A stretch of DNA of 64,000 nt, taken from the NCBI RefSeq assembly GCF_000189635.1, contig NW_002476434.1, positions 806,001 through 870,000 of the forward strand, given 5' to 3'. Below are positions 47,901-61,209 of this stretch, in pieces (position 1 is the first letter of the stretch; every line of letters starts with the position of its first letter). The translations under genes were made by a program, and so were the position numbers. This DNA comes from Tetrahymena thermophila SB210. Lineage: Eukaryota; Ciliophora; Oligohymenophorea; Hymenostomatida; Tetrahymenidae. The notes beneath the pieces were generated by a model. That model searched no databases. It was not told where the DNA came from and was given only the letters and a program-made list of their open reading frames with translations.

Positions 47901-50056
47901 ATTCCTCGTGAAATGACTTGTAGGTCTATCAATATAACTTAAGTTTTCTACTGCACTCGTGAAGATTTAGTGTCAATTTTAAAGGAAAATCCACTTGAAT
48001 ATGTAAATTAATAAAAATGGAATTTTTTTACTTAATTTTTTATTACAAAAAGGAAAAATTTTGTAAGCTCAGAGATGAATATTTATTGCAATATTCAAGT
48101 TTAGGAGAGAAATGTTTTTCTTGCAACGAGTATGGGCATACTATTTCGGACTGTTATAAAATAAGGTATGTTAAAAATAAAGAGCTTCTCATTTTAAAGA
48201 AAAACTACTCAGCAAACTAAGTTAGACAATTTGTTTAAAGGAGTAATAAAAAATATGCGACATTCCTAAACATGTCAATAACTTCTTTCGAAGCTATTAA
48301 ATGCAAGTTAAAAAATGTAATGCAACTTCAAAGGTAGCATCTATCAGAAGAGGTTATAGATAAAATCATCATTTAAGAACAATCTAATCACAAAAGATTC
48401 TGTTTAAAATATCCTAGCGTAAACTAAATTTTAAATTATAAAAAAAAATAAAACTAAAAATTTTAATTTAAATGATAAAAGATTAAACTTACTGAAAATT
48501 GTAATGAGATTCTTTTAGGTAAAATGGATGAACCATTTGAATACAGCACCAGTGATTCAGATAGTAACTTATCACAAATATCTGAAGATGAGTCATTATC
48601 AGAATAATCTAGCTCAGGTCTATATGATTTAGATAGTACTTAGCGAGATCAAACTCTAAATAATATTTAAAAATCAGAAAATAAAAGAAGCTTTGCTAAA
48701 TCATTTAAATTGAATTAGGAGTAAAATCTAGAAGATATTTAATATGATGATAATGAAAACAAAGACGAGTTTTAAGAATAAACTAATAAGGTTTAGAAAA
48801 TAGAATTTACTTTAGAAAAATAAAATAGCAACTAAGGTCTCTTGAAAGACTCTTCTAATTATTAAATTACTGAAAATAATTAATCTGAATAAATTGCATA
48901 AAATTTGATTGGTAATGAATATTCGAAAAATACTAACATCTATGACTCAGGTGTTAAAAATAAGATTCTACTGAATACTCCTCAGAGTAATAACCCTTAA
49001 GATCGTGAATATGAAATAACTAAATAGTTAATTGGGTCACCATCACTTGGTAGTTAAGAAATGTTGAACAGATATGCAAACGAAAGCAAAGCAAAAAGTA
49101 TTTAATGGAATAAAAATGCCAATAAAAAATCAATATTAATAAAAAGCAATAGTCAAAACCAAGATTAAGATAAACCAACAAAAATGAATAGCTAATCTAA
49201 AATATAACTAAATAGAAAGAGTATCAACAATTTTTAAAAAGCTAACAAATATATATAGAAATTAAGAGAAAAATTTGATATAGCTCCAAGCTAAACTGAT
49301 GAAAATAAATATTTATCAAGTACAGCATAGAGATTTGCTAATGTTGCTTAAGAGTTAACAATGACCAATACGTATGAAGATAAAAATGTATCAATTCTAG
49401 CTAATAAAAAGAGTGCTTAATATCCACAATATGAACAATATAATTCAAAGGTAAAATTTATTATTTTAATTTAAGATTTAACTAATTTTATTTTTAAAAA
49501 GCAAATGAATAACTCAAATAAATATGAAACAAATGAAAATATAATTAATTTCTACTAAGGATAAATAAACAGGTTAGGTTAGTTTTTAAATTACTTCTAA
49601 AATTAACAAAAAAGCAGCAACAAAATCTAAGTTAACAGCACAAATAATCTAGCCAATGATTTTCAAAATTAGCTTCCACCACCTCCACCAAGATAGCACT
49701 CAATTAATAAAACAGAAAAATAAGAAAGTTCTCTGAGTTATCCATAAAAAAGAATGGCAGTATTAGATTTGAATGAGTTTTTGTTAAAAGCAAACAAGTA
49801 GGATATATTCAAAAATTTCTTACAAGACGAAGAAGTAGAAAATAATTAGGAACTTTTTTATTATGATTTCGATTTTCTTAAAGAATTCACATATTATTTC
49901 CCTCAAAATAATCACACAGCAGTCTGTTTAAATTACAAACGAATTATGAAAAAATTATAATAAAGTTAAAGGAAAAACATAAAACAAATAAATGTTAATC
50001 AACCAATTGCCTCATAAAGATAAAACTTTAGTAAATTCAAAAAAGATTCATATTGA
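44904..50056 (+). CDS. Six-TM potassium-type channel with CNBD-like domain and CCHC zinc knuckle (copy 1)
   Basis: Ten exons close to 1,437 residues: 44904-45037, 45095-45206 (donor could be 45168), 45262-45343, 45396-46431, 46545-47060, 47119-47530, 47871-48002, 48053-48418, 48482-49450, 49502-50056. The first ~330 residues are a disordered Q/N/K-rich N-terminus. S1-S2 lie at ~380-440. The S3/S4 region has very few basic residues (VKIRNIL). S5 follows, then the pore helix with filter TIGYGD (~577) and S6 (IVILISLISTGCFSYSVNT). Next come a C-linker (MRYDAINYMRERNIHKNLQL), a CNBD-like fold (YGPGEIIFDQGEQDTRIFFL, then FFGYKGFISGIPREMTCRS), and a zinc knuckle C829-x2-C832-x4-H837-x4-C842. A ~590-residue acidic/Q-rich tail ends with YDFDFLKEFTYYFPQNN. 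It probably conducts K+ in plasma or ciliary membrane. The CNBD lacks the canonical phosphate-cassette Glu, so cNMP gating is uncertain. Confidence 0.9.
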
Positions 50057-50863
50057 TTTTTAAACTTTATGTTTCTTTTCTAATTATATACTTGTCTAAA
50101 TATTATTAATTCAAATTAAATTCATTTTATATTTGTAACTTAATTAATCCTAAATTAAAACTCGAATGTTTTCACTTCATATCAATCAATCATTTATAAC
50201 ATCAACATAGAATCTTAGATGGCTCAGAAATATCATTTCTTTAGATCAAAGAGTTGATCGTATACCTCATCTTAAAATTCTATAAAATCTTCATTTAAAA
50301 TTGAATTAAAATAAATAAAATTGCATATGAATTAATCAATTAATATAAATAAATATTGATTGACGAATTAGTAAATAAATAAATTAATAACAAATATTTA
50401 TTTTTGCTGTAGCATAAATATAATTTGTATGTTAAAGTTTTATAATTAGAGTTTAATTTTTCTTTGTAAATTAAATAAACTGATTTCAGTCACTTTTTTT
50501 ATCAGTTAGAACATAAAAATTAAAAATAACATTTTTATTGAAATGATAAAAATAATGATTAAATTTGAAGACTCATTTAAATAAAATAGGTTAATACATT
50601 ATTTAATAAATTTTAGTATAGCAGTTTATCTCACTTAGGTTTATTATGTATAAATTTTAGAGTAATTTTTACAAAAGCAATTATTAATTTTAATTTATTT
50701 GGGTTATTTGATTAAAAAAATTTTTTTCTTCAAAAAATAATAATTTAATATATATTATAATTAATAAATAAATAAATAACTAAGCAAACTGATAAATAAA
50801 TAAATAAATAAATAATAATAATATTGACAAATAATTCTACTAGGGCTTCTGTTAATTATAAGA
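50057..50863. other. Spacer between channel copies 1 and 2, with AAAT microsatellite
   Basis: A/T-rich with an interrupted (AAAT)n/(AAT)n microsatellite at about 50761-50822. No coding frame was seen. It probably holds the 3' end of copy 1 and the promoter of copy 2. Confidence 0.6.
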
Positions 50864-53800
50864 ATGGATTAAATTAATAAGCAATAAAATTAAAATGAAT
50901 GTTGTGGTGAAATTTTTTAAAGGTATTTTTAATATCGCTTAATTTGAATGTAAGTCATTTTGTTTTATTTTATAATAAAAGCTAGTAGAATGACAATTAG
51001 TAGAATTTTTAAAATACTTAACTCACTGAATATGATAATGTGAGTTCTTAACAGACTCCAAATAGAATCTCATAGAAATCGCAATAGCTTCTTGTAAATT
51101 AGCTTCTTTAATTATTATTTAATTATTAAATTGTTATTAAAACAGATTGGCTTGAATAGTTTGTCAAATTCTGCTTACAAGAACATTGAACAAGGTATTT
51201 ATGATCTATCAAAATAAAATAATTAATTACTTTTGACTCATATTTATTATTTAAAAAAATCAAAATTAAAATATTTGTAATAGCTTTTAATAGAAAAAAC
51301 TCACCTAAATTTAGCTTGAAGATAAAACACTTAAGACGTGTATTAAGAGATGAAGATAATGTTAAAGATTCTGAGTAATCATTTTTAACTGAGCACTAAA
51401 GTTATTAGATCAACTAAATAGAATAAAAACAGAAAAATGATTAATAAAGTTCAGTGCAATAATAATTGAATCTATAAAATAATAGTGAAAAATATGAAAG
51501 TGTTACAAACACTCCTATGAGCATGTATTCTGGCTAAGTGGATTAAGTTTCTGATAAATTAACATTAAAAAAAATAGGTTTTAGTGATGAATTCAAAACT
51601 TATGAAGATTATTCAAAAATGAGAAATGCAAACTTAAGATAAAACAAGCAAAATAAACATCATACAGTTGAAATTCAAAGGATTCAGCAACTCAAATAGA
51701 ATTTAAAAAATAATAATGAAAATAAGAATTCTTTGTAAAATAAAAATAATGAATAATCTCCAAATTCTCTATTATCTGATAGGAATATTTTAGATTCAAA
51801 AAAAATAAATTATTTTAGAGATAGAATTATTAAATAATCAGGATAAACAATTAAAAAGTATCCTTAAGTGTAGCCTATAAATGAATAAAATAATGAAGAA
51901 GAAAAAAAAGTTTAAGTTTACCAAAATTGGAGAATGATAAGTCACTTAAATATAATTTTAAAAGTAAAATAGAAGCTCCTTTCAATGATAACTTAAAAGA
52001 TAGAATGTGTTACACCACAATAGCATTACTTAATAGGTGATCGTTCTGATATTTTTAATTAGAATGAGACCAAATAAAAAGATAATTTTTTAAACTAAAT
52101 AAATTCATTTATTTTAGATCCTGGTTCTAATTTTGTAATTGGCTCCAAGATATTAATTTCTGTCTTAATATTGTTCAATTTGATTTATTTTCCAATAGTA
52201 TTTGGGTTTGACTTAGATGTGTAACTTCAGATAACTTTGATCACAAGTTTGAGCGTACTATTTTGCATACTTGAAATTATTTTAGGTTTCAAAATAGCTT
52301 ATTATGAAATGGGAGAGCTTGTTACAGATCCTTCCCAAATAAGAAAAAAGTAAATAAATAAATATAATTAATTTATTATTATCAACTTAAATGCATTTAT
52401 AAACTAATAAAAATATTTTATTGTTAGATCAATACAATTTTATTTTTATAAAACAAATTTAAAATACTTTTAATAAAACAAGATACATGAGAGATTAGTT
52501 TTTACTAGATTTGTTGGCATGCTTATCTTTGCTAATAGGATTTTAGTATAAATATGTGATAATCCTTACATTTGTAAAAGTCAAAAATTTAACACAATAT
52601 TTGTGGGATATAGATAATCATTTCTTTTTGTATGAAAGATTCCACACTGCTTGGGTACTTATTAAGCTGTTTGGATTTATTACTATTATGGGGCATTATT
52701 TTGCTTGCATATTTCATTATGCAGCTATGATACAAAATGATGATCCTAATGTGGTGACATGGATATAAGGGCTGTAATTGCAGGATTCTCCTTGGAATTT
52801 AAGATACAATTATTCTGTTTACTTTTCATTTATTACCTGCATTACTATTGGATATGGAGATATTACTCCAAAAAATGTAATTGAAAGAAATGTTGTTATT
52901 ATTATTAGCTTAATCTCAACTGGGTTTTTTTCTTACTCAATAAACACTATAGGAACTATTTTCTAATAATAATTTCAAAATCTTCAAGCAAAAAAGTATA
53001 TAACTTTTTTTTCTTTTTGTTAAATAAATAATTATTTTTGAACAGGGAAATGAGATTCGATGCTATAATTTACATGAGAGAAAGGCATATTCATAAGCAC
53101 TTGTAGCTGAGAGTTTTGAAATATATCGACTATATTAATGATATGAAGTAGATTTCTCCAGATAGAGGGCTAGTTGTTATTAATTAAATATCGAAAGACT
53201 TGCAATCTCTACTATTTAAAGATTTCTATGGTAAAATCCTCAAATAAAATAAACATTTTAGTTTGAATTATAGCAGCTAAACTCTTGAAAAATTATCTCT
53301 GAAGATGAAAGAAAAAATATATGGACCTGGAGAAATTATTTTTGAATAAAAAGAATAAGATTACAAAATTTTTTACTTGATAAAAGGTGAAATTGAATAC
53401 TATATTCATAACAAATGTGGAAATAAACAGTCTGATTATATTTCAGTTACAAAAACTGATGTAAATATTCATTTTTTATTCATTCATTTATTGATTTACT
53501 CATGTTTTATTTACAAATTTAATATTACGATGTTTTTTTATTGATGAAATTTTTTTTTTAGAAAAGTATGTTTTTTGGATACAAGGGATTTATTTCTGGA
53601 ATACCTAGAGAAATGACATGTAGGTCTGTTAATGTTACACATGTTTTTTATTGCTCAAGAGATGATTTAATTAGTGTATTAAAAGAAGATCCTTAAGATT
53701 ATGTAAATTTTTATTGAAACAGAAAATATTTATATTTTAATTTAATTATATTTATAAAGGAATAATTTTGCAAGATTAGGGATTAGTATCTTCTTTATAC

Positions 53801-55244
53801 GAATTCTTTGGGTGAGTAATGCTTTACATGCAAGAAATATGGACACTCATTATCATGTTGCCATAAAACTCATTTAGTGAGAAATAAAGAGCTTTTAATA
53901 TAAAAGAGTAATTATTCATAAAATTAATGTAGAGCGAGCTTTGAAAGAAAGAAATAAAAGTATTAAACTTTCTTAAATTTATAATTGACAGTCTTTTAAG
54001 GAATAAAAATAAGACTAAAAACTATAATGAAACTAAGAAAACGGTATATTTCAGATTAAATTATTGAATAAATAATTATTTAAGATTTGTCAACTGGAAC
54101 AACATATAAAAATAAATATCCTTCCGTAACACATTCTTTATATTTTATTTATATAAATTATTCTTAATTAAAAAATATATTATTATAGATTTAATTCAGA
54201 GACAAAGAACTTATTCTTCTTGAATGTGATGAAATTAATGAAGAATGTAGCAGCTAATTCCTATCAGATGTTTCTGAAGATATTTCCATCAACACAAATA
54301 TAGCATATTAAGATACTAAAAAATATTAAGATAATTAGAAAAATACTTCATAAAGCAATTAATAATTACAAAGTAAAAAAAATAATTTGCTAGAAAGAAA
54401 AAAAAATAAACTAACAAAATAAAATAAGAATTAATAGTAATTTGAGAATTTTTCAAAGTCTTATCTTTCACCAATTTCAAATTCTTGTTCTAAATTTTCA
54501 TTTTAATCAATTCATAGCAACAACTCACTTAAAATGATAGATTAAAATCCTAAACCATAACTTTTAGAAATAGAAAATATTAAATCAAATTAGAAATTAT
54601 AATAAAAATCTCCTGTAATATTAAAATAATAAAAAAGTTAAGCAATTAATTTAAATAGTTGGCTTGATTTAGAGTAAAAATAATATGTTAAATTATAAAA
54701 AAAATAAACAAAAAAATTGAATAAGAGCATAGATTAATTGAATTAAATTCCTAATTAAAGTAATAAAGAAAAACAAGAGGAAGTTATTTCTGTAGCTAGT
54801 GAAAAAAACAAAGTTTATAATAATGAATTAAAATAAACATAATAAAAGGCAAAAAAAACTTCAGAAATAGAAAAGTATTAAAATGATAACAAAGATATGT
54901 TAAATGATATTCATAAAGACATATAAAACTCCTCCAACTAATAAGTGTTTAAATAGATTTTGCATTAATAAGTGGGAGCAAATAATAATGAATAAGAATT
55001 TGGAATTCATGATTTTGATTCTATAAAAGAATTTTCAAGATATTTCCCTCATAATAACATATCAGTAGTTTGTTTCAGATTTAAATAGAATTTAATTTAA
55101 AAAAATTTGCTTAAGAGGTATATTTAAAACCACTCTGAAGAAATCCTTTAAAAATTAAAATTCAAAAGTATAAGTGGGTTACACTCTTTATTGGTGAAAA
55201 ATAAAAAAACTAATTTTCTTAAGAATAAATTAAATGAGAATTGA
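50864..55244 (+). CDS. Six-TM potassium-type channel with CNBD-like domain and CCHC zinc knuckle (copy 2)
   Basis: Nine exons give 1,258 residues: 50864-50922, 50982-51093, 51146-51194, 51284-52349, 52483-52995, 53046-53460, 53562-53702, 53760-54125, 54189-55244. Layout matches copy 1: disordered N-terminus, S1-S2 (FVIGSKILISVLILFNLIYF), S3-S4 with only Lys residues (TFVKVKNL), filter TIGYGD, S6 (VVIIISLISTGFFSYSINT), C-linker (MRFDAIIYMRERHIHKHLQL), CNBD-like fold (IYGPGEIIFEQKEQDYKIFY, then FFGYKGFISGIPREMTCRS). The zinc knuckle is C806-x2-C809-x4-H814-x4-C819, and the terminal motif is HDFDSIKEFSRYFPHNN. The CNBD and knuckle exon pattern is shared with copy 1, including a 366-nt exon carrying the knuckle. 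The tail is much shorter and very rich in Lys/Gln/Asn. There are no breaks in the frame, so it is expected to be functional. Confidence 0.9.
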
Positions 55245-56125
55245 ATAAAACTGCAAAAAATTAAACTCATATAATTAAATAAAAATTTATGTGATTTTAT
55301 TTTTTAAAAATAAATAATTTTTTTACATTTTATTTCACCAAATATTAGAAAATTGCTATTAAGTTTATAATCAACTAAGAAAAAAATTTAACTTTATTTT
55401 TTAAATTTTTATTTTCTTAAATATAAATTTAATTGATCATTATTTTATTTCTAGAGAAAGATATGTTTCTTTCTTTCCTTACATAAATAAAGGTCATTTC
55501 AAATAACTATAAACCTAATTTTTTTGTGATTTACAAATACTTATAATAAAACTGTTGTAAGTAATATCTCTTTAATATAAACTTAATGAATATATTTAAG
55601 ATAGAACAATTTTAGTTAAAAATAATCTCCTTATAAATAATATAAAACTTCAGATTAATATTTGTTAATATCAAGCTCTAAATAAACTTTACTTCTCTCT
55701 ATTTTCTACTTAAAAAAATAAAATTCCACAAATAACAATAATAATTAATGAGGGTATATGGTATATCTAAAAATTTAATGAAGGCTTTTACCAAAAATAA
55801 ATTGATAAATATAAACATTTTTGTATGAATAAATATATCTCAATTTTATAAATATTATGCTATACATAAAATTAATTATATTAAAAATCGAAACGCTTAT
55901 AAATATAAATATTATCTAATTTTTTTAACTATTAATAGCTTCAAACAGCATTAGTTGTTTATTAAATATTTTAATAGAGATAATAGTAAATTATCTAAAT
56001 AATATTATGTGTTCATTCATTCATTTATAATTATTAAGTTGATTAAATATTTTTAGTTTAGAAGTAATTTAATGCTTATTCAAGTGTATTGAATGATCTA
56101 AGTTTAACTTGTAATTTTTTATTGA
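55245..56125. other. AT-rich spacer between channel copies 2 and 3
   Basis: No coding frame on either strand. Nothing beyond A/T-rich sequence was recognised. Confidence 0.6.
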
Positions 56126-59100
56126 ATGCAATTATTTAAAGATAGATTGTAAGATATGTAAAAAAACGAATAATCAGTTTATTAGAAAGAGAACTAAGAT
56201 TCCTAAATAAAATAGTAAGCGGAGTTATTTTAATCTAGCAAAATTGACTATAAAGAAGACTCTGTATTTTTATAATAAGCGGCCCGTGGAGTTCAAAACG
56301 ATAACTTTATGTTTTAACCTGGCCAGCTAGAAAGCAATAATGATTATAAAAGATAAGAAATATAATATAAATATAAAAAAAACATAGCGAAACATAACTA
56401 ATTAGAATAAATTTAAGATATTTATAATGAAGAATAGCACAGCTTCAATGGTCATGTTTAACTTCTTTCACCAACATCAAATGTAAGTTAGTTATTGTCC
56501 ATATTTTAAAATATAACTTGTTGTCATAAGATTTTTAAAAGCGATGAAGATTTATTTTCATAAAAGTCACAGCCATTGAGTATAAAAAAAAATACATAAA
56601 ATGGTAATTATTTAATCAAATTCAACTTACATATGTTAATCTATCATAATAGTCCTAAATCGTCAAAAAAAATCAATAGAGAGTGACCATTTTAATGAGA
56701 ATAATTAAAAAAAGTAAGACTTGATTGTTATTCCTACTAATAATAAAAATGGAAATTAGATTTAAGATTCATAGTAAATGTGTATTTCTTAAGAGGTACA
56801 GTATTTTAATGATAAAACAATTGAAGATGATTATAATCAATTAGGCACTCTTAACAACTAAGAACATTTCATTTAAACAGGATACAAAGAAACAAAAGAG
56901 TCGGAAGATTTATTATATACCAAAGAAGAAAACTAGAATGAAACTCCAACAAGAAAGCAGATGTTACAGAATTTAAGGCTATCACTTGATAAAATGATAC
57001 CTAAAAATTAGGTTTCAATCGATTCTAAAAAATCTGAAAGCCAAGAAGAGAAAATTACCCAAAGCAATCCAGTTTCGAAGTAAGAAAAGGAGCAAAATTC
57101 AAATAATAATAAGAGTAATTTCTCTAGAAAACTAACAAATGCTTAGTCAGTTAATTTAAGTTAAACCAAATCAAAGAAATTCTTTCCAAGAAAAAGCGAG
57201 TTTGGTTTAGTAAGATCGCAATTTAACAATGAAAATCCTCTAGAGGATTCTTTAAAAGTAGAATAAATAAAAAAAGAATCCAAAGAGAAGCAAGTTTAAA
57301 TGCAAATACTAGAAAGATTTCAATCGAAAAGCTGGAAGCTTGGTTTTAAAGCATAAAGATCTGAATCTATGATTAGTTGCACTTAACTAGATCAAAAATA
57401 AAACGAATAAAAAACATGGGATATAGTGAATAAGTTATGTATACTCCTAAAAGCAAAACATAAATTAAAAAATTTAATAAAGTAGAGATTCAGTTCTCTT
57501 TCTTTATACGAAAGAGGCTTGGTAGGTGATCTTTCTGATGGGAAATTGATTTCTTAAAAGACAATTACTGAAAAAAGCAAAATATATTAGAAAATAATCA
57601 AATTTTCCATTCACCCAGGATCATTTCCTATCATAATTTTTAAAATTTACCTTGTTCTAATAACTATGATAAATCTTGTTTATCTTCCTTTGATGTTAGG
57701 ATTTGATTTAGAAGTTTCTCACTTTTCTTATGCATTTTTTTTCCTAACTGGTATTTCCTATTCAGTAGAAGTTGCCATCAAATTTAAAACATCTCTCTCT
57801 GAAAAAGGAGAAATTATATCCAACCCAACTCTAATTGCAAAAAAGTAAACCTAAATTTCAATTTTTATTTTCTTTTATGCTTAGAAAATGTTATTTTTAC
57901 CATTATTAAATTTTAAATTAGAAAAATTTGTTAATAAAATTAAAAATAATTTTAAATTTCTTAAATTATAATGAAACAATTATACAACTTAATAACAAAT
58001 TAGATACATATAAAATGAATTAATCTATGATGTAATCACCTTGATAGGAGTGATATTAGGTTCAGCTTAACACTTCTTTTTCCTGTTGATGATTATTAGG
58101 ATAAAACATGTCTTAAAATATATGGATGATTTAAATAACCATTATTATTTAGCTGAAAAATATCATCAGCTGTGGGTTTTATCAGGACTTTTTTGCTTTA
58201 TTGTAATGATTGTTCATTATTTTGCATGTATATTCCATTATGTTGGATTATCTTAAATAAACGATAAATACGAAATATCCTGGTTAAATTATTACTAATT
58301 GGAAAATACTGCTTGGTAAATTAGGTACAATTATTCGCTTTATTTTTCCTTCATTACTACTGCTACTATTGGATTTGGCGATATCACTCCATAAAATACC
58401 CCTGAAAGATCAGTAGTAATCGTGTATAGTATAGTAGCTTCTATGTGTTTTTCATATACAGTAAATACAGTTGGTAATGTATTTTAAGATTACTTTAATA
58501 AATACCAGAAACAATTGTAATTCATCTTTATTTATCAATTTAATTTTATCACTATCAATATTTTGAATTAAAAAGTATTATGAGATATAACGCCATCAAT
58601 TTCATGAGTAACAGATCAATAGGAAAAGAATTGCAGCTAAGAGTTTTGAAGTATATAGAGTACATTCATGACCTAGAAAATGATTCACCTGATAAAGGCT
58701 TTGCTGTTATTAACTAAATATCTAAAAATCTAAAAAGCTAAATATATAATGAATACTATGGCAAGATATTAATGCAAGATAAATCATTCTCACTCAATTT
58801 TAGTAAGGAGAGCATATAAAAGTTGTCTTTGAGAATTTAAGAAAAACTCTATGGGCCTGGAGAGATCATTTTTGAATAGGAAGAATAAGATTATAGGCTT
58901 TACTATCTGATGAAAGGAGAATGTGAATTTTATTACTATAATAAAGGAGGAAGCAAATAATCAGAATATAAAACTGTTCAGTTTTCTACTGTATTCATTT
59001 TATATAATTTTATTTTTTTAAATTCTATTCATTTAAAAATTAGGATAAAAAGTTTTTTGGATACAAGGGGTTTTTTTCTGGAATTCCAAGAGAATTTAGC

Positions 59101-61209
59101 TGTAGATCTACAAATATAAGTCATGTATTTATTATAACAAGATAAGATTTAATTGAAGTGCTTAAGGAAGATCCTGAAGATTATGAGTAATTTTGTAAAT
59201 TAAGAGACTAGTTTTTACTATACAGAAATTCGCTTGGAGAAAAGTGCTTTGGATGCAAACATTTTGGACATACTTTAAGTGGATGCCCATAAATTCATTT
59301 AATAAGAAATAAGGAGCTGCTTTTATTGCGTCATAATTTCTCTGTAAATTAAAAAAGAATGAAGAGATTAAGAAAGCAGCACAAATATAAAACTCTTTCT
59401 TTAAAGTAGGAAGTGTCTTAGTAAGCTCAGTAATATAGATTAGACACTGTTAATGAAATAAAAAAATTAAATAAAGCAGATAATTAGTAGCTAAATTAAG
59501 ATTTTGTCATAACAGCAGAGCTAAGCGATAAAAGATTCTCTAAAATGTACCCATACGTAAAGTTTAATTTAATATAAATTATTTAGATTTTAATATATTT
59601 TTTTATAAATTAGATAAAATTTAAAAGTGATGAAATGATTTTGTTTGATAATTATGATGATGTTAGCGATTTTTCTGCCAGTTAAAGTGAAGACAGTTTA
59701 AGTAGCTCGGAATCTGAAAATGATTCGATTGAAGCTATTTCTGAGTAAATAGCAGAAGAAAATGAAGATTAAAGTGATTCAGAAGATTCAATTGAAGAAA
59801 AATTAAAAAATATAAGAAAAACCTCAACAAAAAAAGTAAATTCATTTGAATCAATTTCTTCAGATTCTTAAGATTCAGCAAAGAGAAAATCAAAACCATC
59901 TATATAATCCCTCTCTCAGCTCGGTAGTGAAAAGAAAATATCTACTGGATTAATCAAATCTAGTGCAATGATGTTGTAAGAAGATGCATTTTAAAATAAA
60001 TTTGACTAGTAAAATCAAGAAGAAACAGAAACAAATGATACAAAATAAGAATAAAAAATAACTGAAATTAATGATGAATCTATTTAAAAAAATATAGAAA
60101 ATAAACAAAGTATACGTAATAACACAGCAACCACATCAATTCTTCGAAATTCAGTTTTTTAAAAAAATAATTAAGAATCTAATTAGTCTAATGGTACATT
60201 TTAAAGATTGAGCAAAGTGAAAATAAGTTCAAAGACAATAGTAAATTTATTAAATTTATATTATTAAATCAATTAATTTAATTAATTAATTAATTAAAAA
60301 GGTTTAGCCTAGTTTCTCTAGATAAAATTCTCGGAAAGAATCCAAAGGTTATATAGAAAGCCCAAACATATCAAGACAAAGTAGCAAAAGAATGACGGAT
60401 TTTTAAAGGAAATCAACTAACCTAAAAAAGAAGTTTTCGAAAATAGAGAGTAACTTGCAATTATAGATAGAGGAGCCAGATTTTTTGATAAAAGATTTTG
60501 CATTCCATAATGATAGTCCTTCTTCTCTGCCAATTACTTACAATCCTAAAATTTTTAGGTCACATTCATTATCTGTAATATAATTTTTTTCTCTTTGTTT
60601 AGGAGTGAGTTTAAAAGTTAATTAATTTTTTTAATAATAAAGAAATAAAATACAGATGGAGTAAAATTTTCGAAGCAATTAATAGAAAATAACTAAAATA
60701 AAAAAGATTCAATATTGAGAGTGTATGAGAAATAATTGTAGTATCTATAAGGTTTAGTATAAAAGCTAGTTTAGAAGGAACATAATAAAGAAAAAACTGT
60801 TCATCAGCACATTAATACTTAAAATCAAGAAAATGAACCTTAATAAGAAAGTAACAAAGTTCACATGAAGATGAATTACAACAATATGAGTATGGAACTA
60901 CCACAAATCCTTTAGAAATCTTCAATGTATAATGCTTAGAATCTTAACATTTTACAATAAACTACTTTGGATGTTAATTATGAAATAAATAATTAAGTAA
61001 ATGAGCTCTTCAATTATGACTTTGATGATCTTAAAGAATTTACTAAATACTTTCCCCATAATAACGCTTCTCAAGTTTGTTTAGGATTTAAATAATTTTA
61101 AGATAGAAAGAAAAAATTAGAAAAGTTTTTCCTTTAAAAGCTAAGAGTAAATAAGCTAGAACATCTAAATAATATTAGCAAAATTTTAACACCAAATAAT
61201 AAGAGATGA
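56126..61209 (+). CDS. Six-TM potassium-type channel with CNBD-like domain and CCHC zinc knuckle (copy 3)
   Basis: Nine exons give 1,517 residues: 56126-56482, 56531-56603, 56653-57844, 58004-58516, 58576-58990, 59044-59556, 59614-60240, 60302-60558, 60603-61209. It shares the architecture of copies 1 and 2 but is the most diverged. The filter is TIGFGD instead of TIGYGD, the S4 region is IIRIKHVLKYM, and the C-linker starts MRYNAINFMSNRSIGKELQL. The CNBD-like fold has YGPGEIIFEQEEQDYRLYYL and FFGYKGFFSGIPREFSCRS. The knuckle is C918-x2-C921-x4-H926-x4-C931, and the terminal motif is YDFDDLKEFTKYFPHNN. The intron that separates CNBD end from knuckle in copies 1 and 2 is absent, so both lie in one 513-nt exon. 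Exon lengths 513 (pore) and 415 (CNBD) equal those of copy 2. The N-terminal cytosolic part is longer (~480 residues before S1). The 44-nt intron 60559-60602 keeps the frame. Confidence 0.9.
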
